6,375 bases of DNA, from assembly GCA_903877945.1 (NCBI GenBank), contig CAIRFY010000624.1, positions 1 to 6,375 of the forward strand. The letters are read 5' to 3'. Numbering within the stretch: the first letter of the stretch is position 1; the number at the start of each line of letters is the position of its first letter. This document shows positions 6,219-6,375 of the stretch, in pieces. Origin of the DNA: an uncultured Oscillochloris sp. Its GTDB lineage: Bacteria; Chloroflexota; Chloroflexia; Chloroflexales; Chloroflexaceae. The notes beneath the pieces were generated by a model that had not been told where the DNA came from, ran no database searches, and saw only the letters and a program-made list of their open reading frames with translations. The position numbers and the translations under genes were made by a program.

Positions 6219-6375
6219 CCCTCACCCCCTGCCCCAACACCTTTCACATAACGAATCTCCCGCCGCGCAGCCCTCACCCCCCAGCCCCCTCTCCCTGAGC
6301 GGGAGAGGGGGGGCCGGAAGCTTTCTACTACGGAATCACCCCTCTCCCCGTGAGGGAGAGGGGCAGGGGGTGAGG
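6219..6375. repeat. C/G-rich palindromic repeat cluster (continues past the edge)
   Basis: The cluster begins immediately after the CopC-CopD stop. An outer inverted pair, CCTCACCCCCTGCCCC (6220-6235) and its complement (6360-6375), spans the stretch. Inside are two hairpins. One pairs CCCCCTCTCCC (6285-6295) with 6301-6311 across a 5-nt loop, and the other pairs CCCCTCTCCC (6339-6348) with 6354-6363. CCCTCACCCCC also recurs directly at 6219 and 6271. This style of CCCTCACCCC/GGGAGAGGGG repeat is common between genes in Chloroflexi and some other phyla. The hairpins could end transcription of the upstream gene, but no U-run follows. Confidence 0.85.

Overview
The window is GC-rich bacterial chromosome. 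Its genes are purL (minus), a small winged-helix regulator gene (minus), asd (plus), a HAD-like gene (plus) and a copper-handling CopC-CopD fusion gene (plus). Short heptamer arrays, hairpin-type intergenic repeats, the archaeal/fungal-type Asd and the protein styles together suggest a filamentous Chloroflexota lineage (Chloroflexus/Oscillochloris-like). That assignment is inference from style, not a search result.

Region by region. 1-1109 (minus) is the N-terminal 369 codons of PurL, phosphoribosylformylglycinamidine synthase, running off the left edge. It has a near-consensus promoter at 1145-1173. Two short arrays of the heptamer AATGCAN, in opposite orientations, lie inside this reading frame and are translated in frame. 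1196-1221 is an intrinsic terminator serving 1247-1630 (minus), a 127-aa predicted winged-helix DNA-binding protein. 1631-2024 is a gene-free, relatively AT-rich regulatory region with two candidate plus-strand promoters and a long leader. 2025-3074 is asd, aspartate-semialdehyde dehydrogenase. 3075-3272 holds a 15-bp-stem hairpin and then a nested palindromic MITE-like element of about 114 bp, flanked by A-rich direct repeats. 3273-4325 is a 350-aa HAD-like protein whose recognisable motifs appear in the order III-IV-I-cap-II, suggesting a circularly permuted HAD fold. 4419-6218 is a 599-aa secreted and membrane protein that fuses CopC, CopD and a FixH/YtkA-like domain. 6219-6375 is a C/G-rich palindromic repeat cluster running to the window edge.

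The genes do not form one pathway. purL serves purine synthesis, asd serves Lys/Thr/Met synthesis, and the CopC-CopD protein serves copper handling. Each appears to be its own transcription unit, separated by terminators or repeats. The points most worth a second look are the permuted HAD-like protein, the in-frame heptamer arrays in the essential purL gene, and the nested element at 3138-3251.
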